Shown here in pieces: positions 46,301-55,449 of a stretch of 64,000 bases of DNA (position 1 is its first letter; every line of letters starts with the position of its first letter). Under the pieces are notes generated by a model. The model had not been told where the DNA came from. It was given only the letters and a program-made list of their open reading frames with translations, and made no database searches. Source of the stretch: Chitinophagaceae bacterium (GTDB lineage: Bacteria; Bacteroidota; Bacteroidia; Chitinophagales; Chitinophagaceae); assembly GCA_023957155.1 (NCBI GenBank), contig JAMLHK010000008.1:62001-126000 (forward strand), given 5' to 3'. The position numbers were made by a program, and so were the translations under genes.

Positions 46301-46502
46301 CTTTCAGAAGCAGTATAACGGAACGAGCCTGTTAAACGATAAGTTTGAACCTGTTGGAACGGTTATACAATTAAACAATGGCAAGATCGCAATGGCTGCT
46401 TCTCCCGTCCTGCCGCTGGAGAAGAACCAGGTATTATGGCTTTCTAATGTAGGGACCGGAGATGAATTCCGGCTTGGGCCCGTTTTCAGTTGGGTAAGAT
46501 AA
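43353..46502 (+). CDS. Heparinase II/III-like polysaccharide lyase
   Basis: 1049 aa, exported (hydrophobic segment ending in GWGQ near residue 40). Alpha/alpha-toroid part at about 200-480 (HTIPGLLALSRAYLLTGD, WETQLIRNVAEAYD, NFGMHQNAM), then a heparinase II/III beta-sandwich: MHYSHYHWDFLNVELFANGR and QNTISHNTVVVD, the family's metal and active-site region. Would cleave uronic-acid-containing glycans by beta-elimination. Longer than common members (about 600-900 aa), with an additional C-terminal beta-rich portion from about residue 840. In an operon with its neighbours. Confidence 0.88.
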   Translation: MVSLKKPFKRLIPLLMIHRFRNRAFCFGVFLFSICTPGWGQNGPDNLVIPPFKQVPERVPRFPLKDSRSLYSDSDILLAKNNIEQYPSAKKIMQDIIRQADYWLGFSEREILNVMPDARVPRGFDLCAKGCPVHGDSVFKVGGFYPWIIDPKLPFKVKCPIGGEIYPSNDYAGHYNNGLKGKVEGRYADDGWGWVSPEGDRYWFVAHANQWTWISHTIPGLLALSRAYLLTGDTRYAERAGFMLYRLAQIYPSMDHENQSRYGLMEKMKGNRYPGKILNLIWETQLIRNVAEAYDHVWNYIDKDASLQRYSGKTGREIRAFIEANVLEDGLDGIADGRIAGNFGMHQNAMLHLQLVRQHAGKDEAIEKMTEQPSKSMAHNGIQYALYNQVFRDGMPLESPGYNAHWLKELVDIADVLRRGNKNLFANSRMKQLLDAPLDLVTLGRYTPDWGDGGSVIGGLTARYPDTYQTGYNQYKDKRYLYWINRLGDDSFSTFGSLFSDALPAVPALPEERAVAPQQSRLFAGYGLGILNNASDKTALAFTYGMHYSHYHWDFLNVELFANGRKMMPDLGYPDAMNTYVAPVYTWSQNTISHNTVVVDRKKQNLNLPGTLHGFCSGSFARAMDASSPAYREASRYRRNLVMVDLDKDQSYVVDFFHVSGGKQHDYSLHGPPGTVITINDQWTAPAPGTLAGASVAPETIYDDEKLREEGMKTGYARYGGSGFQHLFNVQKRRSGSGLIEYHHTDDASSRLRLHTLTPELSDLFIADAYDKPRARSYLLKYLIARRTATTDAPLVSTFISVMEPFKADDAKIKEAIAQKLTEGPGHCVVVSREAETDVIIYDTTSSLKKLRLFKIATDAVTSVVTFDKAGKPIRVFFAGGSFFSAGKKTFKAAGLRGRVEQADPENGVITVKLEKGHKGLPAGVESQVAHFRNSYKSTVHPIRAAELKDDRLIIRVKDDLLVGKLRLDKYENGSLQTETSLSFQKQYNGTSLLNDKFEPVGTVIQLNNGKIAMAASPVLPLEKNQVLWLSNVGTGDEFRLGPVFSWVR

Positions 46503-46593
46503 TGAGACGATGTGAGGCGGGGTTACTACCGGAGGTATGCATTTAATATACGGTTGTTAAAAATTAATGGTATTATATTAAAAGGTGTAAGAA

Positions 46594-48870
46594 ATGAAAA
46601 AAGCACTCCTGTTTTCTCTGATGTTTTTTACCACTTATTGGGTTGTATCCCAGGAAAAAGTTGATCCTTATCTTTTGAAACACGGGGGATATGGTTACCT
46701 GGTTGAAACCGATAAGGTCTGTTCCGTTTGGTGGGCTGAAGGCGCTTATAAAGTAATGAAGGATGCTGCAATACCGGCAAGAGCTGATGGTACGATAAAG
46801 CTATGGTCGGCGAAGAATGAATACGAGTCTTTTATTGTAGTGGTTAATCCTGCGGTTAAAATGGAAAATTTTACGGTTATCATTTCTGAGCTGAGCAACA
46901 GAAAGGGGAATATCATTCCCGCTGAAAATGTAACCGTAAGAAAAGTGGAGTATGTTAATGTAAGTCGTCCCACAGATGCTTACGGGTTCAGGGCAAAGTG
47001 GCCGGACCCGCTGCCGATATACCAGGGTTCAGAAACGATGGCTCCGGGAGAGAACCAGCCTTTTTGGATTACCGTCAAAGTTCCGTCAACGGTTAATGCC
47101 GGTGATTATACCGGTAAGATCCATCTGCGTTGTGAGGGGTGGGAACGGGCTGTACCTGTTCAGTTGCACGTATGGGATTTTACACTTCCCGAAACGCCGT
47201 CTGTCCGTTCAGGCTTTGGCTTTAATTTTAGCGCAGTAAAAGAGTATGAAAATATAAAGACGCCCGGAGACGAAAGAATAGCTTTTGAAAATTATATGGA
47301 GAGTTTTCGCGACTATAAAATTTCACCGTATAATCCTTTTGTTTTTTCGCCTATTAAAGAGCAGGTGAGCGGTGTTGCCTGGCAGGGCGGTTTTTTTGAC
47401 GGCAAAACGAAACATGCAGGCAACTATTCTTATCGCGTTGATGACAGATCCGCAACCGTAAATACAGAAGGTCGTACAAAAGCATGGATACCCGTTAACA
47501 ATACGGATCAATACGAATTGAAGTGGTTTGCCAGGTCGGAGGAAAAGGATCAGCACTATGTTGTTGGTGTGGAGTGCTACGATGCCGGGAATAATCTTGT
47601 TGTGTTTGAAAACAGGTTTGAGTTGTATACGGGTAATGAAGAATGGCGGTCTGAACATTTGAGCCTGGGCAGCTTCGCTGCGGGTATCAGTGGTGTAAGG
47701 ATAAGGCTGTTTCCTTCCCGGAGAACGGTCAGCGGCGAGTTTACCGGAACTGTTTGGTTTGATGACCTGGAGCTGATCAATAAGCAGACAGGAAAGAATG
47801 AATTTCCTGCCGGAGACTTTGAGGTCAATGTAGAAGATATTGATATTGCTCTTGATTTTACCGAATTTAATAAAGCGGGAAAGCGATATTTTGATGAATT
47901 TCATTTTACCGGGTATAATCTTGCTTTAAAAGGGCTTGGTGGAGGTACCTTTTTCAGTCGTTCGAAGGGTGTGTTTGAAGGCTTCGAACAGGGTACGGCC
48001 GAATACAACAGGCTGATGGAACGTTATCTCACCCAGATCCAGAGCAACCTCAGCCAGTCCGGCTGGCTGGGTAAAGAATATATTTATTGGTTTGATGAGC
48101 CGGCAGAGCGGGATTATCCTTTTGTACGGGAAACGAATGAGCTGATCAAGAAGTATGCTCCGCGCCTGCATACTTTTATTACGGAGCATATTGCGGGACA
48201 CGATATTTCTGATGTTACCGATATCAGTTGTACGATCTGGAATAAGCTGGATCATAATAAGATCCGGCAGATGAATAAAAAGGGACTTGAGCACTGGTCG
48301 TATTTGTGTACCGGACCCAAAGCACCCTGGATAACTTTGTTCATAGATCATGACGCGGTGAACATGCGCATGTGGCTTTGGGCTTCTTACCAGGCTCAGC
48401 TTAAAGGAATTTTAGTTTGGGCAACCAACTGGTGGAATTCAAGAACTGCCTCTCCGCAGGGCTACCTGCAAAATCCCTGGGAAGAGGCCATGTCATTTAC
48501 GGATGGTTATGGTCGCCCGTATGGAAAGCAGGATGGCTGGGGAAATGGTGATGGCCGGTTTTTCTACCCTTTGAACCGGGATCCGAATAACGATGCCAAA
48601 ACATATATGGGCAAACCGGTTCCTTCCATACGTCTTGAAATGCTACGTGATGGCATTGAAGATTATGAATATTTTACCCTGCTCGACAACGCAGTGAAGC
48701 ATGCTTCAAATAAAAATAAAGCGGCGGTTCGGGAGGCGATGCAATTGCTTACTATTCCCCCCGATATTTATACAGATGAAAAAACCTATTCCAAAAATCC
48801 GCAGGATATGCTGAATTACAGGAAGAGAATTGCAGAAAGTATTTTGAAAATAAAAATCCGGCAGAGGTAA
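46594..48870 (+). CDS. DUF4091 (GH123-like) glycosidase-type protein
   Basis: 758 aa with a signal peptide (to VVSQ, residue 20). Beta-sandwich domains at about 65-200 and 270-400, then a TIM barrel with YWFDEPAERDYPFV (D-E pair as in GH123 N-acetylgalactosaminidases) and the DUF4091 C-terminus GILVWATNWWN, LRLEMLRDGIEDYEYF (short form). The last gene of the four-gene run. Its stop codon lies within the arm of a terminator hairpin. Confidence 0.88.
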   Translation: MKKALLFSLMFFTTYWVVSQEKVDPYLLKHGGYGYLVETDKVCSVWWAEGAYKVMKDAAIPARADGTIKLWSAKNEYESFIVVVNPAVKMENFTVIISELSNRKGNIIPAENVTVRKVEYVNVSRPTDAYGFRAKWPDPLPIYQGSETMAPGENQPFWITVKVPSTVNAGDYTGKIHLRCEGWERAVPVQLHVWDFTLPETPSVRSGFGFNFSAVKEYENIKTPGDERIAFENYMESFRDYKISPYNPFVFSPIKEQVSGVAWQGGFFDGKTKHAGNYSYRVDDRSATVNTEGRTKAWIPVNNTDQYELKWFARSEEKDQHYVVGVECYDAGNNLVVFENRFELYTGNEEWRSEHLSLGSFAAGISGVRIRLFPSRRTVSGEFTGTVWFDDLELINKQTGKNEFPAGDFEVNVEDIDIALDFTEFNKAGKRYFDEFHFTGYNLALKGLGGGTFFSRSKGVFEGFEQGTAEYNRLMERYLTQIQSNLSQSGWLGKEYIYWFDEPAERDYPFVRETNELIKKYAPRLHTFITEHIAGHDISDVTDISCTIWNKLDHNKIRQMNKKGLEHWSYLCTGPKAPWITLFIDHDAVNMRMWLWASYQAQLKGILVWATNWWNSRTASPQGYLQNPWEEAMSFTDGYGRPYGKQDGWGNGDGRFFYPLNRDPNNDAKTYMGKPVPSIRLEMLRDGIEDYEYFTLLDNAVKHASNKNKAAVREAMQLLTIPPDIYTDEKTYSKNPQDMLNYRKRIAESILKIKIRQR

Positions 48871-48884
48871 ATGCTCTGCCGGAT
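48856..48884. terminator. Shared terminator between convergent genes
   Basis: Perfect 11-bp arms ATCCGGCAGAG (48856-48866) and CTCTGCCGGAT (48874-48884), loop of 7. On the minus strand it is followed by T5-A-T4, a strong terminator for the sugar isomerase gene. On the plus strand it covers the end and stop codon of the DUF4091 gene. Confidence 0.85.
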
Positions 48885-48914
48885 GATAGATAGGGTAAAG
48901 TATTTTAGCCGTGT

Positions 48915-49799
48915 TTATTTCAACTTAGCCACTTCTGCATCAAAATATTCTTTGGTAACAATAACATCTGGCAGGTTGTTATACCAGTTTGATTCATGCT
49001 CGATAGAAAGCATGCCGTTGAAATTTTGTCTTTTCAGCTCTGCAAATACGGCCGGGAAATCAATGATTCCTTTACCAACAACCGTATCTCCCGCCTTGGT
49101 GTCATCAAATTTGACAATATCTTTCAGGTGACCGCCGATAATATGTCCCTCTAATTTTTTCAGGCATTCCACCGGGTCCAGTCCGCTACGTGGCCAATGT
49201 CCCAAATCAGCGCAGGCACCGATATTGCTATGTCCCTGGATGGCAGCCAGTACGGAGTCGGGCGACCAGTAAGCGCTGGGCTTCGGATGATCATGAATAG
49301 CTATTTTGATACCGTAAGCTCCTGCAAGACTGTCTGCCAGATCCAGCTGATCTTTTTTAGGTTCTGCGGTAATATAGCTTAAGCCAAAATCTTTTGCCAG
49401 TTCAAATGAGCTGATCCATTCCGCTTTATCTTTAGGATTTATTACGCCCATAGCCACGATGCTGATGCCTTTTGACTGCAGCAGCGCTTTTAATTTAGCA
49501 CGGGTGTCGGCTGACATTTCCGGCCCGAATTTACCTTCCATATCGCCGCCTAAGGGCTGGCCTACAAAAGCCTCTATACTTTTTATTCCGGAACTGTCTA
49601 CTTTATTGAGGGCATCAGTAACTGAAAACATTCTGAATGTCCACATTTGAATACCCAGTTTAAAGCCGTCTACACTGCCACTGCCTGTTGTTTCCGTTTG
49701 AGCGGCAGCCTCTGCATTGTTCGTGTTACTGCCGCTGTTGCACGATGTAGCAGCCACCAGGCAGAACAGGGAGAGAAAAAAGCTGTTGATCAGTTTCAT
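48915..49799 (-). CDS. Sugar phosphate isomerase/epimerase-like lipoprotein
   Basis: 294 aa, TIM barrel of the xylose-isomerase-like (AP endonuclease 2) superfamily, exported as a lipoprotein (C20 in LVAATSC). Typical pieces: LGIQMWTFRMF, KSIEAFVG, KIAIHDHPKPS, IGACADLGHWPRSGLD and GMLSIEHES. Such secreted members are frequent in PULs and near Gfo/Idh genes; the substrate is unknown. Convergent with the lyase operon. Confidence 0.93.
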   Translation of the reverse strand: MKLINSFFLSLFCLVAATSCNSGSNTNNAEAAAQTETTGSGSVDGFKLGIQMWTFRMFSVTDALNKVDSSGIKSIEAFVGQPLGGDMEGKFGPEMSADTRAKLKALLQSKGISIVAMGVINPKDKAEWISSFELAKDFGLSYITAEPKKDQLDLADSLAGAYGIKIAIHDHPKPSAYWSPDSVLAAIQGHSNIGACADLGHWPRSGLDPVECLKKLEGHIIGGHLKDIVKFDDTKAGDTVVGKGIIDFPAVFAELKRQNFNGMLSIEHESNWYNNLPDVIVTKEYFDAEVAKLK

Positions 49800-50038
49800 T
49801 TGTATATTTTATTAAGTGTGTGAATAAAAATTTATAGTTCTGTTTGGAGATTATCCCCGCTAAAAGATCATATAAGCCGAACAGGATTACAATAAATAAG
49901 GGGGGAAAATTACGATTTTGTTTAAAAACAGCCATAATATAAAATGAATACTTTTTATTCGTTAAACCGGTGCAGGGGATCCGTTCCCTGGAAATGCGGT
50001 TAAGGGAAAGAGCGTAAACCGGTAAATGAGCCTATCGT

Positions 50039-50920
50039 TTACTTTATGATCTGCTCACGGTAAAACCTGGGCGACCTGCCGTTTTTTTTCTTGAATAGCT
50101 TGGAAAAGTAGAACACCGATTCAAATCCTGTCTGCCGGGCGATTTCATTAATGCTTAAAGTAGAATTTCCAAGCAAATATTTAGCCCTGTTTAAACGGAG
50201 GTTCAGCACGAACTGGTTAGGCGGTTCGCCTGTTAATCGCTTAAATTCTTTTCTGAAAGAAGAATAGCTCATCGGTAATTCACGGACCATTTTTTCAATA
50301 TCTATGTGCTTTTCCAGGGATTCCTGCAACATGAACTTAGCCTTCTCAATCAATCTTTCGATCGGCGGACTGTCTGTATCATTGCTTAACGATGCAGAAT
50401 ACAGGTAGCCCAGTATCTGCAATGTAATACCTGCACTTATTTGTTGATAGCCTGAAGGCGCCGTTTGAACGGTTTCAATAAGCTTGTGAAAAAGGTGGAG
50501 TAATTCAGAAGACAACCCTACTTTTATGAAGGGGTATTCCACATTAAAAAAATCATTCTTCATCAGGTCATTTGCATAGTTACCGTTAAAGCCGATCCAG
50601 TATTCATCCCAGCCGGAATGGGTGTTGGGTTTATAACGATGCCATACGCCGGCATGCAGGAACATACAGGTGCCTGCAGTAACCTCGATGGGATCAGCGA
50701 ATGCTGATTCAAAAACGCCTCCTCCCTTTGATACATATATTAACTGGTGACCGTGTAAAATACGCCCTTTACTCCAGGAAAAAGTATGAGAAGACGGATG
50801 TTCATAATTTTTAGGATAATGCTGATGAGGGTACACTTTAGAGAAGCCAGCCGTATCTACATAGAGCCCCCATTTTTCTTCTATGAGCGTACCGCTCATG
50901 TATTTGCAGTAATCGTTCAT
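50039..50920 (-). CDS. AraC-family transcriptional regulator
   Basis: 293 aa. N-terminal cupin-type sensor domain (about 40-170; GGVFESAF, GTCMFLHAGVWHRYKP), then two helix-turn-helix units at about 195-290, with the family signature SINEIARQTGFESVFYFSKLF. It likely binds a sugar and controls the divergent DUF4038 gene, or the PUL arm. Starts at the first ATG; about 140 bp separates it from the divergent gene's start. Confidence 0.94.
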   Translation of the reverse strand: MNDYCKYMSGTLIEEKWGLYVDTAGFSKVYPHQHYPKNYEHPSSHTFSWSKGRILHGHQLIYVSKGGGVFESAFADPIEVTAGTCMFLHAGVWHRYKPNTHSGWDEYWIGFNGNYANDLMKNDFFNVEYPFIKVGLSSELLHLFHKLIETVQTAPSGYQQISAGITLQILGYLYSASLSNDTDSPPIERLIEKAKFMLQESLEKHIDIEKMVRELPMSYSSFRKEFKRLTGEPPNQFVLNLRLNRAKYLLGNSTLSINEIARQTGFESVFYFSKLFKKKNGRSPRFYREQIIK

Positions 50921-51015
50921 CTGGCATCAGGCATTTTAATCAGGTAGTATATGAAATATATCAAAATATACAAAAAGAAAATGGTTTATCCATTTTTTCA
51001 AACGTACCTGTAGAG

Positions 51016-51023
51016 TAAATTTG
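51016..51023 (+). promoter_or_regulatory. Promoter -7 box of the DUF4038 gene
   Basis: TAAATTTG fits TAnnTTTG; a T-rich TTTTTTC at 50993-50999 takes the -33 place. It overlaps a TTG at 51021 that would otherwise extend the reading frame, so the ATG at 51063 is the likely start. Confidence 0.55.
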
Positions 51024-51062
51024 TTCACTAAATTTTCAGGCAGGGTAGATCCCGTTTGTAAG

Positions 51063-52826
51063 ATGATAAACTACAACATGGTATATTCAACAAACCACAT
51101 AACTAATTTTAAGGAACGATTTGCATTAATCCCAAAAGCGATTTTTATGACAACAGGGTTCGGAGCTTATGTATTCTGCCTGCTTTTACTGGTATTGCCT
51201 TCCATTGCCGAAAGCAAGGATATTGTGGTGAAAACCGAAACCAATAAAATGGTTGAAATAGCTTTCACGGCATCGTCTGCCTGTACCGATCCATTTAATG
51301 AAATTGAGCTGGATGCCGTTTTTACGGATCCTTCAGGCAAACAACTGAAAGTGCCGGCCTTTTGGGCAGGGGGCAATACCTGGAAGATCAGGTATGCTTC
51401 ACCGTTACAAGGCATTCATCGCTTTACAACCGTTTGTTCCAAAGTCTCCGATAAGGGACTGAATGATATAAAAGGCAGGGTTGAAATAAAAAAGTATAAA
51501 GGCAATAACCTGTTATTACAACGCGGCGCTATCAGGATTGCCGATGATAAAAGACATTTTGCTTACGGCAACGGTGCTCCTTTTTTCTGGATGGGAGATA
51601 CCTGGTGGATGGGATTAACAAAAAGACTGGTGTGGCCGGAAGATGTAAAATTATTGGCGGATGACAGGATCAAAAAGGGGTTTAACGTGGTTCAGATCGT
51701 AGCAGGGCTTTACCCCGATATGCCGGCCTTTGACGAAAGGGGCGAAAATGAAGCCGGGTTTCCTTGGGAAGCCAATTACACCGCCATAAGGCCTGCTTAC
51801 TTTGACGCCGCCGACAAAAAGATCATGTACCTGGCAGACCAGGGCATTACCCCTTGTATTGTGGGAGCATGGGGCTATCATTTGCCCTGGCTCGGCATTG
51901 ACAAAATGAAGCAGCATTGGCGTTACCTGATCGCACGATGGGGTGCGCTGCCCGTAGTATGGTGCGCTGCAGGAGAGACCACCATGCCCTTTTATCTTTC
52001 GAAAACAAAAGAAGCTGATAAGGACTGGCTGAAAGAAGGATGGACCGCCGTAATCCGATACATGAAAGAAACGGATCCTTATAAACGGATCATTACAACC
52101 CACGCGGCTCATTATTGCAGAACGACAAGAGAATCTATAACAGACCCGGCATTGCTCGACTTCGATATGCAACAGAGCGGACATGGCAATGTGGCATCCA
52201 AACAAGCGGCCCAGGCATTGGATGGCTGGCGCGCACAACCTGTAATGCCGGTAATGAGCGGCGAATCAAGATATGAAGCCCTGGCTGTTCCTAAACCGTT
52301 ACCTGCAGAAGCTCCCCGCCAGGCCTTTTGGGCACACACCGTAAACAGCGGGTTAGCCGGGCATACGTATGGTGCGAATGGCATCTGGCAGCTAAATGGT
52401 ATTGATAAACCCTACGGAAAATCTCCGGGAGGCAATAACTGGGGCATTACGCCCTGGAATGAGGCAATGAGACTGCCCGGCTCAACACAAATTGGCGCAG
52501 CAAGAAAATTGATAGAATCCATTCCCGGCTGGAGCAGCTTTGAACCTCAACCGGAAATGATCACAGCCTGGTCATCTAAAGATACGGCTGTGTTGGCCGT
52601 AACGGCTAATCATCAGTCTGCACTGGCGTACCTGCCTTCCCCGGGAAGCATTACCATTACACTTCCCGCACCCGGTCAGCAATACAACGCGTTCTGGTTT
52701 AACCCGGTCACTATTATAAAAGAAAAAGAATTTACAATGACTACCGACCATTCGGGGAAATTTATGGTCACCTCACCTGCTGCTTTGCAGGATTGGGTGT
52801 TGGTATTAACGAAAAGCCGAAAGTAA
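51063..52826 (+). CDS. DUF4038 glycosidase (GH140 apiosidase-like)
   Basis: About 587 aa. A signal-like hydrophobic segment (FGAYVFCLLLLVLPSIA) follows a 30-residue N-tail; the ATG at 51147 (MTTGFGAYVF) would give a cleaner signal. DUF5060-like sandwich (VEIAFTASSACTDPFNEIEL), then a TIM barrel with FFWMGDTWWMGL, GFNVVQIVAGLYPD, and IVGAWGYHLPW, ending in a collagen-binding-type C-domain (TAVLAVTANHQSAL). Related enzymes remove apiose from rhamnogalacturonan II. Regulation by the adjacent AraC gene is plausible. Confidence 0.87.
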   Translation: MINYNMVYSTNHITNFKERFALIPKAIFMTTGFGAYVFCLLLLVLPSIAESKDIVVKTETNKMVEIAFTASSACTDPFNEIELDAVFTDPSGKQLKVPAFWAGGNTWKIRYASPLQGIHRFTTVCSKVSDKGLNDIKGRVEIKKYKGNNLLLQRGAIRIADDKRHFAYGNGAPFFWMGDTWWMGLTKRLVWPEDVKLLADDRIKKGFNVVQIVAGLYPDMPAFDERGENEAGFPWEANYTAIRPAYFDAADKKIMYLADQGITPCIVGAWGYHLPWLGIDKMKQHWRYLIARWGALPVVWCAAGETTMPFYLSKTKEADKDWLKEGWTAVIRYMKETDPYKRIITTHAAHYCRTTRESITDPALLDFDMQQSGHGNVASKQAAQALDGWRAQPVMPVMSGESRYEALAVPKPLPAEAPRQAFWAHTVNSGLAGHTYGANGIWQLNGIDKPYGKSPGGNNWGITPWNEAMRLPGSTQIGAARKLIESIPGWSSFEPQPEMITAWSSKDTAVLAVTANHQSALAYLPSPGSITITLPAPGQQYNAFWFNPVTIIKEKEFTMTTDHSGKFMVTSPAALQDWVLVLTKSRK

Positions 52827-53001
52827 CAATTATAGTAAACGCATACAATACAGCCGTCAAAGCTTATCCGGTATTTGTTGAACTTATTATCGGGTGTGCC
52901 AATCAAGCCGGAAAGCGGTATGGATCAGGATAGTGAATTACCGAATATTGCATAGTTTACCGGCTTAAGCGTGGATATTAAAATGATTTGAAACCATTGT
53001 A

Positions 53002-53033
53002 TTGTAATGATGATTTTAATCTGAATAACTTTG
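53002..53033 (+). promoter_or_regulatory. Promoter of the cytochrome/DUF1553 gene set
   Basis: TTG at 53002-53004, 21 bp, then TAACTTTG at 53026-53033, a full Bacteroidota match. The ATG at 53061 is 27 bp downstream; a TTG at 53031 inside the box is not a start. The remainder of 52827-53060 is empty. Confidence 0.65.
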
Positions 53034-53060
53034 TTTAAAATATCGAGGCTGCTTGCATAT

Positions 53061-55382
53061 ATGAAAATCTATCTCAAAATACTGGTACCGGCATTACTAT
53101 TCGGAGGATCCCTTTTTTTAATTGAAGCCTGTAATAACGGATCTGCATCAGACCGTGCCGAAAAAATACCGGACGTGGTGAGCTATAATTTTGATATCCG
53201 CCCTATTATATCCGACAAATGTTCTGCATGCCATGGGCCTGATGCCAACAAAAGAGAGGCGGGTCTGCGGATGGATGATCCGGAAAGTGCTTTCAGCGCC
53301 CTGAAGGAAAACCCCAATGCCCATGCTCTTGTGGCAGGTAAGCCGGAACTGTCGCAGGCCTTTCTTCGTATAAGCACTAAGGATACGGCAATGCTGATGC
53401 CTCCGCCGTCTTCCAATTTAAAGTTGTCGCAACACGAGATCAGGCTGATAGAAAAATGGATCAGGCAGGGTGCTAAGTACGAGAAGCACTGGGCGTTTGT
53501 AGCGCCGGTAAAGCCTCCGGTTCCTGAAGTGGAGCATACCAGCTGGCCAAGGAATGAGATAGATCATTTCATTTTACAAAAAATAGAGCAGAAAGGCATG
53601 ACCCCCAACGAGGTGGCCGACAAAGAAAGGTTGTTAAAAAGACTTAGTCTTGATATTACCGGTTTGCCACCTGCGCTGGCATTGATGGATGCATTTCTGG
53701 CAGACAATAGTGTGGATGCCTATGAAAAAATGGTAGATCAATTATTGCAGGATCCTGCGTACGGAGAAAAAATGTCCCTGCACTGGCTCGACCTGGCACG
53801 GTATGCCGATTCACACGGTTACCAGGATGACGGTTACCGCACGCAGTGGCCATGGCGAGACTGGGTGGTCCATGCGTTTAACAAAAACATGCATTACGAT
53901 GAGTTTGTGACCTGGCAATTGGCCGGCGATCAGCTTCCCAATTCCACCAAAGAGCAGTTGCTGGCCACCGGCTTTAACCGCAATCATAAAATAACGGAAG
54001 AAGGCGGTGTAATTCCTGAAGAATACCGCATTATGTATGTAACAGACCGGAGTGACCTTTTTGGTAAAGGCTTATTGGGTGTTACACTGGAATGTTCTCG
54101 TTGCCACGATCATAAATACGACCCTTTTTCACAAAAGGAATATTACGAATTATTTGCTTTTTTCAATAATGTAAAAGAAGTAGGGATAGAATCGGTGATC
54201 GGCGGGCCGGAAACCTATGCCAAAAAACCTTTGATGGAGATCAGTAATGAAGATGCCAAAACCGTTCTGGATTTTATAAACAAGCCCGATACCAACAGGC
54301 TCATTGTGTCGGTTATGGGGGATCTGGATACGGTGCGGCCAACACATATCCTGCAACGGGGAGAATATGACGCTCCCGGTGAGATCGTAGAGCCCGGAAC
54401 GCCTGCGGCTATTTTGCCATTTGATAACACCTATCCCAGGAACAGGCTGGGCCTGGCTAAATGGCTGTTCGATAAAAAAAATCCGCTTACTGCGAGAGTG
54501 TATGTAAATATATTGTGGCAGGAGTTTTTCGGCAGGGGCATTGTTAAAACTTCAGGTGATTTTGGGATGCAGGGGGAGCTGCCTTCACACCCGGCTTTGC
54601 TGGACTGGCTGGCAGTGGATTTTATGGAGCATGACTGGGATATTAAGCGGCTGGTAAAGCTGATGGTTACTTCTGCAACCTATCGCCAGTCGGCCGTTAT
54701 CAGTAAAGAGAAGCTGGAAGCCGATCCTGAAAATATATGGCTTGCGCGAGGACCACGGTATCGTATACCTGCAGAGTTTGTCCGGGACCTGGTATTGGCC
54801 AGCAGCGGACTGCTGAATAAAACAATAGGCGGTCCCAGTGTAAAGCCCTACCAGCCCGAAGGATTGTGGGAAGGTGCTACTTCGGGCCGGGGTCTTTTAT
54901 CCGTATATAAGCAGGATCATGGGGCAGCGCTATACCGGCGGGGTATGTATACTTTGATCAAACGTACCGTGCCGCCACCCGCTATGGCTATTTTCGATGC
55001 CAGCAACCGCGATATGTGTGAAGTAAAAAGACTAAAGACCAATACACCCCTGCAGGCGCTGGTGATGATGAATGATCCTGCGGTACTGGAAGCATCACGG
55101 GTACTGGCTGCTACATTGCTGGAAGAAAGATCAGGTGTGGAGGAAAAGATCCGTAAGGCTTTTCGTCTGATCATCTGCAGGAAACCTGCGGAGAAAGAGC
55201 TGGAAATATTAACCAATTACTATAACAGGCAACTGGAAACAATAGAAGAGCAGGCTGCGGAAAAAATGCTGGCTATAGGAGAATATCCTGTTAATGAGCA
55301 AATAGATAAAAAAATGCTTGCAGCGATGATGCGCGTGATCGCCACTATGTATAATATGGAAGAGGCGGTCATGAAATCGTAG
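53061..55382 (+). CDS. PSD1/PSCyt domain protein (DUF1549-DUF1553) with c-type heme site
   Basis: 773 aa exported lipoprotein (C24 in LFLIEAC). PSCyt1 heme motif CSACH at residues 54-58, then DUF1549/PSCyt2 (LSLDITGLPP, WLDLARYADSHGYQDD, and a second CSRCH in LECSRCHDHKYDPF), then DUF1553/PSD1 (NRLGLAKWLFD, NILWQEFFGRGIV, TPLQALVMMNDP). Common in Planctomycetes and some Bacteroidota, where the PSD1-DUF1501 pairs sit by glycan genes; biochemical role not settled. DUF1501 follows after 67 bp. Confidence 0.93.
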   Translation: MKIYLKILVPALLFGGSLFLIEACNNGSASDRAEKIPDVVSYNFDIRPIISDKCSACHGPDANKREAGLRMDDPESAFSALKENPNAHALVAGKPELSQAFLRISTKDTAMLMPPPSSNLKLSQHEIRLIEKWIRQGAKYEKHWAFVAPVKPPVPEVEHTSWPRNEIDHFILQKIEQKGMTPNEVADKERLLKRLSLDITGLPPALALMDAFLADNSVDAYEKMVDQLLQDPAYGEKMSLHWLDLARYADSHGYQDDGYRTQWPWRDWVVHAFNKNMHYDEFVTWQLAGDQLPNSTKEQLLATGFNRNHKITEEGGVIPEEYRIMYVTDRSDLFGKGLLGVTLECSRCHDHKYDPFSQKEYYELFAFFNNVKEVGIESVIGGPETYAKKPLMEISNEDAKTVLDFINKPDTNRLIVSVMGDLDTVRPTHILQRGEYDAPGEIVEPGTPAAILPFDNTYPRNRLGLAKWLFDKKNPLTARVYVNILWQEFFGRGIVKTSGDFGMQGELPSHPALLDWLAVDFMEHDWDIKRLVKLMVTSATYRQSAVISKEKLEADPENIWLARGPRYRIPAEFVRDLVLASSGLLNKTIGGPSVKPYQPEGLWEGATSGRGLLSVYKQDHGAALYRRGMYTLIKRTVPPPAMAIFDASNRDMCEVKRLKTNTPLQALVMMNDPAVLEASRVLAATLLEERSGVEEKIRKAFRLIICRKPAEKELEILTNYYNRQLETIEEQAAEKMLAIGEYPVNEQIDKKMLAAMMRVIATMYNMEEAVMKS

Positions 55383-55394
55383 CGGCGAATAATA

Positions 55395-55429
55395 GTGAGT
55401 AGTGAATGGTGAGTAGTGAATGGTGAGTG
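55395..55429 (+). repeat. Tandem 14-bp repeat before the DUF1501 gene
   Basis: GTGAGTAGTGAATG occurs twice (55395-55408 and 55409-55422), then a partial third unit. Lies in the 67-bp gap and could vary in copy number. Confidence 0.75.
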
Positions 55430-55449
55430 TACATTTTAATCAATAACTT

